From Bacillota bacterium (GTDB lineage: Bacteria; Bacillota_A; Clostridia; Christensenellales; Aristaeellaceae), in contig JAEZSP010000051.1 of the NCBI GenBank assembly GCA_023421735.1, positions 43,317 through 107,316 of the forward strand: a DNA stretch of 64,000 nt. The letters run 5' to 3'. Positions 1-8,165 of this stretch are shown piece by piece. Position numbers and translations under genes: made by a program. Every line of letters begins with the position of its first letter. Positions within the stretch are counted from its first letter, which is position 1. Under the pieces are notes generated by a model that worked only from the letters and a program-made list of their open reading frames with translations, had not been told where the DNA came from and did no database searches.

Positions 1-1
1 G

Positions 2-763
2 CTCTATCCCAGAACCGTTACATCTCTCCTGGCGGATCGCCTTCCCTATACGCTGGCGATTCAAATCCCCTCGATCCTCATCGGGTGGATTCTTGGCAAC
101 CTCCTCGGCGCGGTCGCGGCCTACAAACGCGGTGTGTTCGACAAGGTTCTGTTTCCGTTCTCCCTTCTGGTTTCATCCATTCCTTCCTTTATATTGTCGT
201 TTGTCTTGCTGTTCCTTCTGGGCATGCAGCTGCACTTTTTTCCGCTGAGCAACGCTTATGCGGCCGATATACTGCCCTCGTTTGTGAAAATATTCGGCTT
301 CTTGACGCTGCCGTCATGGCGGTTCTTCTCGTCCCTTGTCTACCATTGGACGCTGCCATTCCTTTCGACCGTCATTGTCATGATCGGCGGGCAGGCGATC
401 GGCATGCGCTCGATGTCCCTGTATGAACTCAATGCCGACTACGTTCTCTATGCGAAGCTCCTGGGCATCCGGGATAAGCGAATCACCCGCTATGTGTTCC
501 GAAACGCGGTGCTCCCGCAGGTCACGGGCCTCGCGCTTTCCATCGGTGCATCCGTCGGCGGTGCGCTGATTGTTGAAATCGTGTTTTCGTATCCGGGCGT
601 CGGATCGCTTCTTTATTCATCGATCCGAAACGTCGACTATACGCTGCTCTCAGGTTGCACGCTGATGGTTTCGGCGTGTGTGCTCATCGCAAACTTCCTC
701 GTGGAGCTGGTATACGGCGTCCTCGATCCGCGCGTCCGCAGCGCACACACAGAGGAGGGTTGA
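2..763 (+). CDS. Oligopeptide-type ABC transporter permease, DppB/OppB family (5' partial)
   Basis: Integral membrane permease of a peptide/oligosaccharide ABC importer. The frame is already open at base 2, so the N-terminus lies outside the window. The visible part has several hydrophobic segments and a typical BPD_transp_1 core ending in a DppB-like region (VFSYPGVGSLLYSSI, then a C-terminal DPRVR motif). The coupling-helix region around YVLYAKLLGIRDKRI resembles the EAA loop that contacts the ATPase. The second permease follows after 3 bp, so the two are co-transcribed. Substrate is unknown; no solute-binding protein gene is visible next to it, though one may lie upstream of the window. 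Confidence 0.9.
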   Translation, partial: LYPRTVTSLLADRLPYTLAIQIPSILIGWILGNLLGAVAAYKRGVFDKVLFPFSLLVSSIPSFILSFVLLFLLGMQLHFFPLSNAYAADILPSFVKIFGFLTLPSWRFFSSLVYHWTLPFLSTVIVMIGGQAIGMRSMSLYELNADYVLYAKLLGIRDKRITRYVFRNAVLPQVTGLALSIGASVGGALIVEIVFSYPGVGSLLYSSIRNVDYTLLSGCTLMVSACVLIANFLVELVYGVLDPRVRSAHTEEG

Positions 764-766
764 TGT

Positions 767-2242
767 ATGCAGGCATTAAAGACAATGTTCCGATCCCCCC
801 GATTTGTGGTGGGGTTTATCATGGTGATGACGATCCTCTGCTACGCCATCTTCGTCCCTGTCATTTTCCCGGGTGACCCAAAGGCCAGCCGCGCAGACAG
901 TCCGTATTATGGCGAGGTGGTCGATCTCAACAAGGCGCTGGTCGCGCAGGACGATGCGGCTATCCAGTCTGAAATTGCAAAGCTGCGCGAGTTGGCAGCA
1001 GAGAACACGGATCCCATCCTCGTGGATGCCGTCAACAATCTCAATTCGTCGCTGGATGCCGTGGAAGCCGAGCTTGCGAAAAATCCGCTCGATGGCGCGA
1101 TTTCTTCGCTCGAACAGGTGAAATCCGCCCGCAAGTACCCCTTGGTCAACGCGGAACGCGACGCGATGAAGGCGCTTCTTGAGGCGGGGGACGTCGAAGG
1201 CGCACAGGCAGAAGGCGAAAAACTCGTCGCGCACTGCACGGAGGCCGAGACGTTTGCGGCGGCGCTCAATGAAGCGGTCGCGGCTTCTGACCTCGAAGCT
1301 GCGCAGACTGCGCTTGACCAGTTCACAACACAGACAGAGACCGAGGTTCAGGACATCAAAGCCGCGATTGCCGCAAACGACATCGACGCGCTTTCCAAGG
1401 CGGCAGAGGCGTTCACCACCCAGCACGCCAAACTCTACGAGTACGTGCAGGAGGCGCTCTCGCGCATGGACAGCAACATGTACGAGCCTGCGGCACAGGT
1501 TCTCATGTCTGCGATCCAAAAGACGTACCTCATCCCAAAGAATACCGCGCCGAATTCCGTGTTTTGGCTCGGGACCGACAACTTCTCGCGCGATCTGTTC
1601 CTTGAAATGGCCTATGGCGCGCGTACGTCGCTGCTCGTTGGGCTGGTCGCCGGTATTCTCGCGACGATCATCGGCATCTCGCTCGGCCTGACGGCGGGTT
1701 TTGTGGGAGGTCTCGTCGATAACGTCATTACTGTTTTGACGAACACGTTTATCGTCATTCCGGGCATCATCATCCTGATCCTCATTTCCATCGCCATCGG
1801 TCAGTTCCGCGAGATGTGGATTACGGGTATCGTCATCGGCTGCATTGCGTGGCCATGGACGGCGCGCGCGGTGCGTGCGCAGACGACTTCGCTCCGCTAC
1901 CGCGACCACGTGAACATGGCGAAGATTACCGGCTATTCCACGGCGCACATCATCATGACGGAGATCATGCCCTACATCATGAGCTATATCGTCATGGCGT
2001 TCATTCTCCAGGTTGCGGGCGGCATTATGCAAGAGGCGACGTTGGCGATTCTCGGCTTGGGCGACCCGACGGGCATCTCGCTCGGGCGACTGATGAACTG
2101 GGCAATGGAGTACGAGGCGATCAACTACAACCGCTGGTGGCTGTTCATTCCGGTTGCCTGCGCGATCGCTATGATTACCTACGGATTGTACCTGATGAAC
2201 TCCGGCATGGATCAGGTGTTCAATCCCAAGATAAGGAGCTGA
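767..2242 (+). CDS. ABC transporter permease, DppC/OppC family, with large helical insertion
   Basis: Second membrane subunit of the importer, 491 aa; ordinary DppC proteins are about 280-310 aa. Residues ~14-36 form the first transmembrane helix. The family normally goes almost straight from there to the LFGTDxxGRD motif, seen here as [10 protein letters not shown] near residue 265. In between lie ~220 residues rich in Ala, Glu, Asp and Leu with helical repeats (for example [18 protein letters not shown] and [18 protein letters not shown]). By topology this insert should be extracytoplasmic. The C-terminal 220 residues are a normal BPD_transp_1 domain with an EAA loop ([19 protein letters not shown]). 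The insert's function is unknown; it may contact the binding protein or cell wall. Confidence 0.9.
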   Translation: MQALKTMFRSPRFVVGFIMVMTILCYAIFVPVIFPGDPKASRADSPYYGEVVDLNKALVAQDDAAIQSEIAKLRELAAENTDPILVDAVNNLNSSLDAVEAELAKNPLDGAISSLEQVKSARKYPLVNAERDAMKALLEAGDVEGAQAEGEKLVAHCTEAETFAAALNEAVAASDLEAAQTALDQFTTQTETEVQDIKAAIAANDIDALSKAAEAFTTQHAKLYEYVQEALSRMDSNMYEPAAQVLMSAIQKTYLIPKNTAPNSVFWLGTDNFSRDLFLEMAYGARTSLLVGLVAGILATIIGISLGLTAGFVGGLVDNVITVLTNTFIVIPGIIILILISIAIGQFREMWITGIVIGCIAWPWTARAVRAQTTSLRYRDHVNMAKITGYSTAHIIMTEIMPYIMSYIVMAFILQVAGGIMQEATLAILGLGDPTGISLGRLMNWAMEYEAINYNRWWLFIPVACAIAMITYGLYLMNSGMDQVFNPKIRS

Positions 2243-2246
2243 TACC

Positions 2247-3296
2247 ATGGCAGAGAATATCCTCGACGTGCGCAATCTGAGGACCTATTATCGCACGCGC
2301 TTAAAGGAAAACGTATGTGCCGTGGACGGCGTGAGCCTCCAGCTGAAAGAGGGCCGGGTGCTCGGCATCGCCGGTGAGTCCGGATGCGGCAAGTCCACGC
2401 TGGCACTGTCCCTCATGGGATTTTACTTCCCGCCGCTCAATTATGACGCGGGCGAGCTGGTTCTCGACGGCACGGACATCATGCAGATTCCCTATGAGAC
2501 GCTTCGGAAAAATTATCTCGGCACCGAGATCGCCTATATCCCGCAGGCGGCAATGAACGCGCTGAACCAGACGCGCAAGATTTCCCGTTTCGTGGTTGAT
2601 ATTCTCCGGGAGCACAGGCCGGAGCTCTCGAAAGAGCAGATGCTCAACATGGCGATCGAAAAATTCCGGTTCTTGAATCTTCCGGAGCGCGTATTGAATG
2701 CCTATCCTTCGGAACTGTCGGGGGGCATGAAGCAAAGGACGGTCATCGCGCTCTCCACGCTTTTGAATCCCAAGGTTTTGATCGCCGACGAGCCGAGCTC
2801 GGCGCTCGACGTCACGAGTCAGAAGATCGTCATCACGATGCTGCGGAAGATGATGAACGAGGGTTATGTCAAGTCCATGATCTTTATCACACACGAACTG
2901 CCGCTTCTGCGGCATGTGGCGGACGACATCGTGGTCATGTACGCGGGTGAACTGGTAGAGGAAGGCACAACCGAAGAGGTCATCTTCGATCCCATGCACC
3001 CTTATACGCACGCGCTGATGGGCTCGATCATCGTGCCGGAGGACGGCATGAAGGCGCAAAAGCTTACGGCGATTCCCGGCGCGCCGCCAAACCTCAAGAG
3101 CGTGCCTCCGGGATGCCGCTTCTACGACCGCTGCCAGTATGCCCACGACGAATGCAAGAAGCAGGCGCGACTGGGCATCACGCGCTTTGGCGAAAACGGA
3201 TCGCGCTATCATCGCTGCGTCTATTCCGAACAGGAATTGCGCGAGCGCTATGAGATGGAGCGCCGCCAGTTCGCAATCGGGGGTGCAAAAAAATGA
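2247..3296 (+). CDS. Oligopeptide-type ABC transporter ATP-binding protein, DppD/OppD family
   Basis: Cytoplasmic ATPase subunit, 349 aa. Walker A is GESGCGKST (residues ~43-51), the signature is LSGGMKQR, and Walker B is [12 protein letters not shown], followed by a switch-loop His (FITHELPLL). The C-terminal oligo_HPY region ([19 protein letters not shown]) with clustered cysteines is typical of DppD/OppD and can hold an Fe-S cluster in some family members. A Shine-Dalgarno AAGGAG lies just before the ATG. The next gene starts inside its stop codon (ATGA overlap), indicating translational coupling. Confidence 0.93.
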   Translation: MAENILDVRNLRTYYRTRLKENVCAVDGVSLQLKEGRVLGIAGESGCGKSTLALSLMGFYFPPLNYDAGELVLDGTDIMQIPYETLRKNYLGTEIAYIPQAAMNALNQTRKISRFVVDILREHRPELSKEQMLNMAIEKFRFLNLPERVLNAYPSELSGGMKQRTVIALSTLLNPKVLIADEPSSALDVTSQKIVITMLRKMMNEGYVKSMIFITHELPLLRHVADDIVVMYAGELVEEGTTEEVIFDPMHPYTHALMGSIIVPEDGMKAQKLTAIPGAPPNLKSVPPGCRFYDRCQYAHDECKKQARLGITRFGENGSRYHRCVYSEQELRERYEMERRQFAIGGAKK

Positions 3297-4627
3297 AGCA
3301 GTGGCAAGCATTCTATCGCAGGTACATGCTCCTGAAAAAAGCAACAAAGCTCCTGTCGACCCTTGCAATCGTGATGGTGCTCGCGTCCCTCCTGTGTTCA
3401 ATGGTGTATTCGGAGCTTTCAAACGCGTCCGACTATGCGCGCGCACTCCTGACCATTGCCGAGGAAGAATTGGGGGCGGATACCGGTTACGACGCATCCA
3501 TGCCGACCTCCGAATTGCCTCGTCTCTACATTGACAACTACGCCGTGCTGAAGGAGGCCGTTCCCTACGCAGAAGCGCGCGAACAGGCCGGTGACTTGCT
3601 CATTGTGTACTATCCGGTTGCCAAGATCGCCTATTACCTCATGCTCAGTCGCATCTGGTGGCTGTACGTGGCAGCGGGTTCGATCGTACTGGCGATCATC
3701 GTTGGCCTTTATAACATGACGCAGAAGTTCGACCGCGATGTGAAATGTGAAAAATGCGGCACGGTTTCCAAGGGCAGCGTGATTGACAAGCGCGCCGGCA
3801 TTTGCCCGAACTGCGGCAATCACACCTCCGGCGGCATCCTGCTCGAGGCGAAGAAGGTCAACAAGATCTTCGGCGCGGGCAAAAACGCCGTTCACGCGGT
3901 CAAGGACGTTGATTTCGTGCTCCACAGGGGCGAAATTATCTCCATCGTCGGCGAGTCCGGTTCGGGCAAGACGACGTTTGCGAAGATCCTGCTTGGCCTG
4001 TTGAATGAGACGAGCGGCGAGATCGATTATAACGGCGCGCCGCGCTTTCTCCAGACCCAGCCCATGAAGCGCGCATACTGGCAGAACATCCAGGCGATCT
4101 TCCAGGATCCGTTCTCGACGTTCAACCAGTTCTTCCGCGTGGAAAAAATCCTCAATGACTGCCTGACGCTCCAGGGACTTGGCCACCTTCCGACGGAAGA
4201 GAAGCGCCAGAAGATGAAGGACGCATGCCAGTTCGTCAACCTGAAGTACGAGGAGCTGTATAACAAGTATCCCTTTGAGCTTTCAGGTGGGCAGATGCAG
4301 AGGCTCATGATCGCGCGCATCTTCATGATGCAGCCAAACGTCCTCATCGCGGATGAGCCGACGAGCATGATCGATGCCTGTTCGCGCTCCACCATCCTCG
4401 ATATGCTTCTGAAACTGCGCGACGAGCGCGGGATGACGATCGTTTTCATTACCCACGACCTTGGCCTCGCGTACTACGTGTCCGACACGCTCTACATCAT
4501 GGAGCATGGGCAGATGGTGGAAACGGGCAAGGCGGAAGATTTGATCCTCAACCCCAAGCACCGCTATACCAGGCAACTCGTGGCGGACGTTCCAAAGCTC
4601 AACGAGGAATGGAAACTCGACGCATAG
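3293..4627 (+). CDS. ABC transporter ATPase, DppF-like, with N-terminal membrane and zinc-ribbon extension
   Basis: 444 aa; a normal DppF is ~320 aa. Residues ~20-40 and ~120-140 are hydrophobic helices separated by ~80 polar residues, predicted to lie outside the membrane. Next comes a zinc-ribbon-like pattern with Cys152, Cys155, Cys171 and Cys174, then an ABC ATPase domain with Walker [10 protein letters not shown] (~220-228), signature LSGGQMQR and Walker [13 protein letters not shown]. The usual C-terminal oligo_HPY tail is nearly absent. The ATPase is therefore probably membrane-anchored. It overlaps the dppD-like gene by 4 bp. Fusion by sequence error is unlikely because the frame is continuous and the start is coupled to the upstream stop. 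Confidence 0.88.
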   Translation: MKQWQAFYRRYMLLKKATKLLSTLAIVMVLASLLCSMVYSELSNASDYARALLTIAEEELGADTGYDASMPTSELPRLYIDNYAVLKEAVPYAEAREQAGDLLIVYYPVAKIAYYLMLSRIWWLYVAAGSIVLAIIVGLYNMTQKFDRDVKCEKCGTVSKGSVIDKRAGICPNCGNHTSGGILLEAKKVNKIFGAGKNAVHAVKDVDFVLHRGEIISIVGESGSGKTTFAKILLGLLNETSGEIDYNGAPRFLQTQPMKRAYWQNIQAIFQDPFSTFNQFFRVEKILNDCLTLQGLGHLPTEEKRQKMKDACQFVNLKYEELYNKYPFELSGGQMQRLMIARIFMMQPNVLIADEPTSMIDACSRSTILDMLLKLRDERGMTIVFITHDLGLAYYVSDTLYIMEHGQMVETGKAEDLILNPKHRYTRQLVADVPKLNEEWKLDA

Positions 4628-4642
4628 ACAAATGGACCCGCG

Positions 4643-4673
4643 ATCCCGGAAGATCTTTTCTTCCGGGATTTTA
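4643..4673 (+). terminator. Rho-independent terminator of the ABC transporter operon
   Basis: An 11-bp perfect stem (ATCCCGGAAGA paired with TCTTCCGGGAT) with a 5-base loop is followed by TTTTATT. It lies 15 bp after the last ABC gene. Confidence 0.85.
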
Positions 4674-4772
4674 TTGGCTTTGTGGCAGGAAATGTGCGAC
4701 GGATGGCGAAATATGGAAGAAGTTGTATCAAAATAGGCGCGCGGGATCAAGTGCTGACCGGAGAAAAGGCAT

Positions 4773-5008
4773 ATGACGAACGGAGAAATCCGTCTCTACC
4801 GTCTTTGCGCCGTTGTTTGTGGCCAACGTTCTCGGAAGCGGCCTGATCTACGCAATTTGTCAAAACGCACACAACCTGCATGCGCTCATCCCGCTTGGCA
4901 TTGCGCTTGCAGGTGTACTTGGGCTATATCCTGTGGCGCGTGCTCCCGTATTGTGAGCGTGCGAACGCGGGGCGCGGGAAGGAAATCTTTGCGCGGAAGA
5001 GAAAAAGA
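4773..5008 (+). pseudogene. Broken copy of the tandem membrane-protein family
   Basis: The start reads MTNGEIRLY, matching the N-termini of the genes at 5820 (MTNREIR) and 6677 (MMNAEVR). The hydrophobic continuation (TVFAPLFVANVLGSGLIYAI, then LHALIPLGIALAGVLGLY) is found only in the next frame from about 4798. The charged tail (ILWRVLPYCERANAGRGKEI) is in the third frame up to 5008. The coding trace therefore crosses all three frames in 235 bp. If repaired it would encode only ~78 aa with about two membrane helices. Either a decayed gene or two single-base sequence errors would explain it. Confidence 0.6.
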
Positions 5009-5839
5009 ATGCGAAATAGCGATCTGCGGGAAATGGCGCGCGACATGCGCAAAAACATTCGTGGCTTTGCGGGCGTATTGATTTTGCGCTGCGCGGTTGC
5101 GCTTGTGCTTGAGGGCGCGATTTTGCTGGTCGTGGTGCGGGCGGCACACTTTCCGACGCCTGCGTATCTTGCACTTTTTTTCTCGGTTTTTCTGCCGTTT
5201 GGACTCATCGTCCGGGTGGGCATGGCAAATGTGGCCCTCATCGCGTGGAAAACGACGCGCGTTCGGGTCGCGGATCTGTTTGTTGCGTTTACGGGTTGGC
5301 GCCCGTTCTTGCGCGCATTGATCCCGGCGTCGCTGGTCTGCATTCTGGTGGTGGCGTGGCTGTATATCAGTTCGCCGTACATCTACACATGGCAGTACCT
5401 CAATGGAAAAGTGGCGGTGAGGATCAACGAAAAACTTTTCCGGCAGGGCATGCCGATTTTTGCGCTTTCCTATGCGTTCGTCCGTTACATCGCGGGACAA
5501 CTCTCCTATGCGATTTTTCTTGGGGATGATCGTCCGCTGTTTCGGGTTCTCCTGCGCGGATTCGGGCGAAGTATCCTGACAATTTGGCGCGCGATCCGCA
5601 TGTTCTTATTTCTTTCAGTTCCGCGGGTTGTGGGATTCTGCGTGCTTGTGGTTATCGCAGTCTGTTTTGTCGGGAGCAATGAGCAAGCACTGGACATATT
5701 TACTTACGTTGTGATTGCCTGTGCACAGATCTGGGCGGCTTGGCGAGTTGTGCCGAAAATGGGACTCGCTTTTGCGGGGCTTGCAATAGATTCATTTCAA
5801 AAAGGAGAGAAGACAAGGAATGACGAACAGGGAAATTAG
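5009..5839 (+). CDS. Multipass membrane protein, tandem paralogue 1
   Basis: 276 aa, no family recognised. A longer frame begins at 4880, but its first 43 codons read the broken upstream gene. The ATG at 5009 follows GGAAGAG and gives an N-terminus (MRNSDLREMARDMRKNIRG) aligned with the neighbouring copies, so I place the start there. About five or six hydrophobic segments follow. Like its neighbours it has an early motif (GMANVALIAWKTTRVRVADL) and ends in GLAFAGLAIDSFQKGEK. Its stop lies inside the next gene (20-bp overlap). It could be an assembly factor, transporter-like protein or lysis-type membrane protein; nothing visible decides. Confidence 0.7.
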   Translation: MRNSDLREMARDMRKNIRGFAGVLILRCAVALVLEGAILLVVVRAAHFPTPAYLALFFSVFLPFGLIVRVGMANVALIAWKTTRVRVADLFVAFTGWRPFLRALIPASLVCILVVAWLYISSPYIYTWQYLNGKVAVRINEKLFRQGMPIFALSYAFVRYIAGQLSYAIFLGDDRPLFRVLLRGFGRSILTIWRAIRMFLFLSVPRVVGFCVLVVIAVCFVGSNEQALDIFTYVVIACAQIWAAWRVVPKMGLAFAGLAIDSFQKGEKTRNDEQGN

Positions 5840-6680
5840 GGTGCTCGTGAAAGAGCGGCAAAAGAGGAAAGAAGTACGGGGCATCATACCGGCCTTTTTC
5901 ACGTACTTGGCCATCTCGATCGGCGTTCAGATCGCGATCACGATCCCGCTGACGATTGCGCAACTGCGCACGGGCATTGAAGTAGGCGCCTCGGCGCCCA
6001 AGGGATCGATATGGATGAGTCTCATCCCCGCGCTGGTTACGGGTCTGATCGGTGGAGCCGGGATGGCGCGCGTCTCCCTTGTCGCATGGAACACAGGGCG
6101 CGCGGAAGTTGAAAATGTGTTTTACGCGTTCACGAGCCTGAGACGGATGATGCGCGCACTCGCGCCGATGCTGATTACGTCCGCCATTACGCTGGCGCTT
6201 GCCTACTTGCCCATTGCGCGCCTCACCGACACATATCAGATCCAGCAGCTTGTGGAAGGCGGCACCGTGGATTTTCCGTGGGACGTATTTAGCCTCACGT
6301 TGATCGTCTCCTTCTGTGCGACGATTTTCAACATGGTTATATGGCAGCTGTATTACACCATTCTGCTTTGGCCGGACACGCCGATCGTCGAAGTGGTGCT
6401 GCATGGGCTCGGGCAGGCGATCCGGGCATTTGGGCGCCTGTTCGGCATGGGGTTCATGATCTTTGTCATACCGTATCTCATTTGCGGCTGCAGCATCATC
6501 TGCGATCTGGTCATCAGCATGTTCTCAACAACAAGCGGAGTCCTGCTGATGTTCGCCGTTGGAATCGGAATGATCATCTATATAATCGCCATCGTGTTGC
6601 CCCGACTGCTCCTTTGCTATGCCGCTCTCGCAGTTGAAATCTTTGGCGATCGAACGCCCGGGGTGGAGGCCGATCAATGA
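5820..6680 (+). CDS. Multipass membrane protein, tandem paralogue 2
   Basis: 286 aa with about six hydrophobic helices. Shine-Dalgarno AGGAGAG lies within the end of the upstream gene. The shared family features are a charged N-terminus (MTNREIRVLVKERQKRKEV), an internal GMARVSLVAWNTGRAEVENV segment and a C-terminal LLLCYAALAVEIFGDR. No enzymatic motif is present. Its stop overlaps the next start by 4 bp, so the array is a translationally coupled operon. Function unknown. Confidence 0.75.
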   Translation: MTNREIRVLVKERQKRKEVRGIIPAFFTYLAISIGVQIAITIPLTIAQLRTGIEVGASAPKGSIWMSLIPALVTGLIGGAGMARVSLVAWNTGRAEVENVFYAFTSLRRMMRALAPMLITSAITLALAYLPIARLTDTYQIQQLVEGGTVDFPWDVFSLTLIVSFCATIFNMVIWQLYYTILLWPDTPIVEVVLHGLGQAIRAFGRLFGMGFMIFVIPYLICGCSIICDLVISMFSTTSGVLLMFAVGIGMIIYIIAIVLPRLLLCYAALAVEIFGDRTPGVEADQ

Positions 6681-7414
6681 TGAACGCGGAGGTTCGCAAG
6701 AAGGCGCTAACCAAGGTCAAGGTGAAAAACCTGACCTTCCTGGCCGTCCTTTCCTATGTCTTTTACTGGCTTTCCCAGTTTGCACGCGGCGCGACGGGGG
6801 ATGTACTTCGGGACGCATTGATCGGTGCGGGTACCGCGCTCGTGCTTTCCCTCTTCTTTCCCGCCGGGCTTGCGCGCGCGTCGATGACCGCATGGCGGCA
6901 GAACGAGGCGCGGTTTTCCACGTATTTCGCGTCCTTCTATCGCCCTCGGGCGCTTGTGCGTGCGCTCGCATTGGGCGTTGTCGCAGCGGTGTTTCGCTTT
7001 TGCTTGTCCTATCTTCTGACGGACGCGGTGCTCTTGCGGTTCGACGCGCTGCCGGGGCATGGATTGTGGCTGCTCGCCATCGCGGTGATTCTGTTCGTGC
7101 CGCTTCTGTTCGCATGGTTCTTTCTGTACTTCGCGCTCGAACTTCAGCCTGAAATCGGGCTCGGGAAGGCACTTGCGCGCGGCATGCGCGTGATTGTGCA
7201 AAATGGCGTGCGCATTTTGACCATGGAATTTGTCATTTTGTGGTGGGTTGTTCTCGCCTATGCGGCGGCGGTCGTCATTTCCATTGCCTCCGGGCTCGGA
7301 GGTGCGGTGCTCAATGCCGTCACGTCGCTGATCGCGCTGGTTTTGACGTGGATGATCGGCGCGTACGTTTGCCTCGTGAACGCGGGGCTTGCGCGGGAAA
7401 TTTTCAAGGATTAG
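6677..7414 (+). CDS. Multipass membrane protein, tandem paralogue 3
   Basis: 245 aa with about five hydrophobic helices. It shares with its neighbours the N-terminal MxNxEVRKKALTK pattern, the GLARASMTAWRQNEARFSTY segment and the C-terminal YVCLVNAGLAREIFKD. The clear stepwise similarity of N-terminus, central segment and C-terminus across the array supports origin by tandem duplication. No catalytic residues or known domain are recognised. Confidence 0.75.
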   Translation: MMNAEVRKKALTKVKVKNLTFLAVLSYVFYWLSQFARGATGDVLRDALIGAGTALVLSLFFPAGLARASMTAWRQNEARFSTYFASFYRPRALVRALALGVVAAVFRFCLSYLLTDAVLLRFDALPGHGLWLLAIAVILFVPLLFAWFFLYFALELQPEIGLGKALARGMRVIVQNGVRILTMEFVILWWVVLAYAAAVVISIASGLGGAVLNAVTSLIALVLTWMIGAYVCLVNAGLAREIFKD

Positions 7415-7425
7415 AGAGCTCTTGC

Positions 7426-7803
7426 ATGACAAACGAGAGATCAGGAAGGCCGCGCGCGGGAAATCCGTTCAAAAGGGCGTCGTGCCTGTTCTGTTTTTGT
7501 CCTATGTGCCGATGATCCTCCTGAATTTATGCAGGAGTTGGGATTTTTTTGCTGTCTCTTCCCCGGCATATTTGGTCATCACATATGCTCTTCCGACTTT
7601 TGCCAAAAGAATGGGTACCTGTGGAGATGGCTGTCTTGAATACGCTCGTCTATTGGTTCCTTGGGCCGTATTTCCGATTGGCGGAGGCGGGGCTTGCCAT
7701 TGAGATATTCAAAGGCGAGAGTGCCGCGCAAGGCGCACCGGAGGAACAAGCGTCCGATGTAATCCAGGCGAATGTGTCGGAAGCGGAACCGAGTGCAGAG
7801 TAA
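7426..7803 (+). pseudogene. Fourth, frame-broken copy of the membrane-protein family
   Basis: An ATG at 7426 begins MTNE, then the expected EIRKAARGKSVQKG continues only after a frame change near 7435. The hydrophobic stretch VVPVLFLSYVPMILLNL is in that second frame, and the family C-terminus (GPYFRLAEAGLAIEIFKGE) returns in another frame that ends at 7803. The repaired length would be ~125 aa, about half of the intact copies, so internal sequence has probably been lost as well. Either decay or sequence error is possible. Confidence 0.55.
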
Positions 7804-7860
7804 ACGGCGGGAGATGATCCGGTCGCACCTGACCTTTCCCCACATTTAACATCTCCCCGC

Positions 7861-7888
7861 TTTACTTCCCCCGATTTCCGTCTATAAT
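7861..7888 (+). promoter_or_regulatory. Promoter of the ileS T-box transcript
   Basis: TTTACT and TATAAT are separated by 16 bp, just upstream of the structured leader. Confidence 0.55.
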
Positions 7889-7894
7889 GAGATC

Positions 7895-8143
7895 ATACGA
7901 AAAGCAGCGACGGGGAGCGCCCGCCGTTCGTGCCCAGAGCGAGCCGGGGATTGGTGTAAGCCCGGCGGGCGGCGACGGCGTGGGAATCACCCTTGAGCCG
8001 CGCGCCGAACGGGGGTCAAGTAGGCGTAGCCGGGTGCGCCCGTTACAGCGTCGGTGCGTGATGGCGCGCCATGAGCGGGCCTTTTTAGGCCAATGTGGGT
8101 GGTACCGCGGAGCAATCCGTCCCTGTCTTGGGGCGGTTTTTTT
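7895..8143 (+). promoter_or_regulatory. T-box leader controlling isoleucyl-tRNA synthetase
   Basis: The hallmark T-box sequence AATGTGGGTGGTACCGCGG lies at 8092-8110; its TGG pairs with the tRNA acceptor end. A GC-rich Stem I region precedes it, with GGAATCACC at ~7982-7990 offering an ATC (Ile) specifier codon. A terminator stem (CCGTCCC...GGGGCGG) with a seven-T run follows at 8117-8143, mutually exclusive with the antiterminator that includes the T-box bulge. Uncharged tRNA-Ile would stabilise the antiterminator and allow ileS expression. The leader happens to be open in the ileS frame but is not coding. Confidence 0.92.
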
Positions 8144-8165
8144 CATTTTTGAGGGAGGATCAGCT

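Noticed and set aside
776..2275. 499-aa open frame on the minus strand opposite the DppC-like gene
   Set aside because: It is a shadow of GC-rich coding sequence: very rich in Arg, His and Asp, with no start site context, and opposed to a gene with clear membrane-protein motifs.
7887..8165. N-terminal 93-codon extension of ileS
   Set aside because: The segment is the T-box leader including terminator and T-box sequence; the SD-led ATG at 8166 gives the normal IleRS N-terminus.
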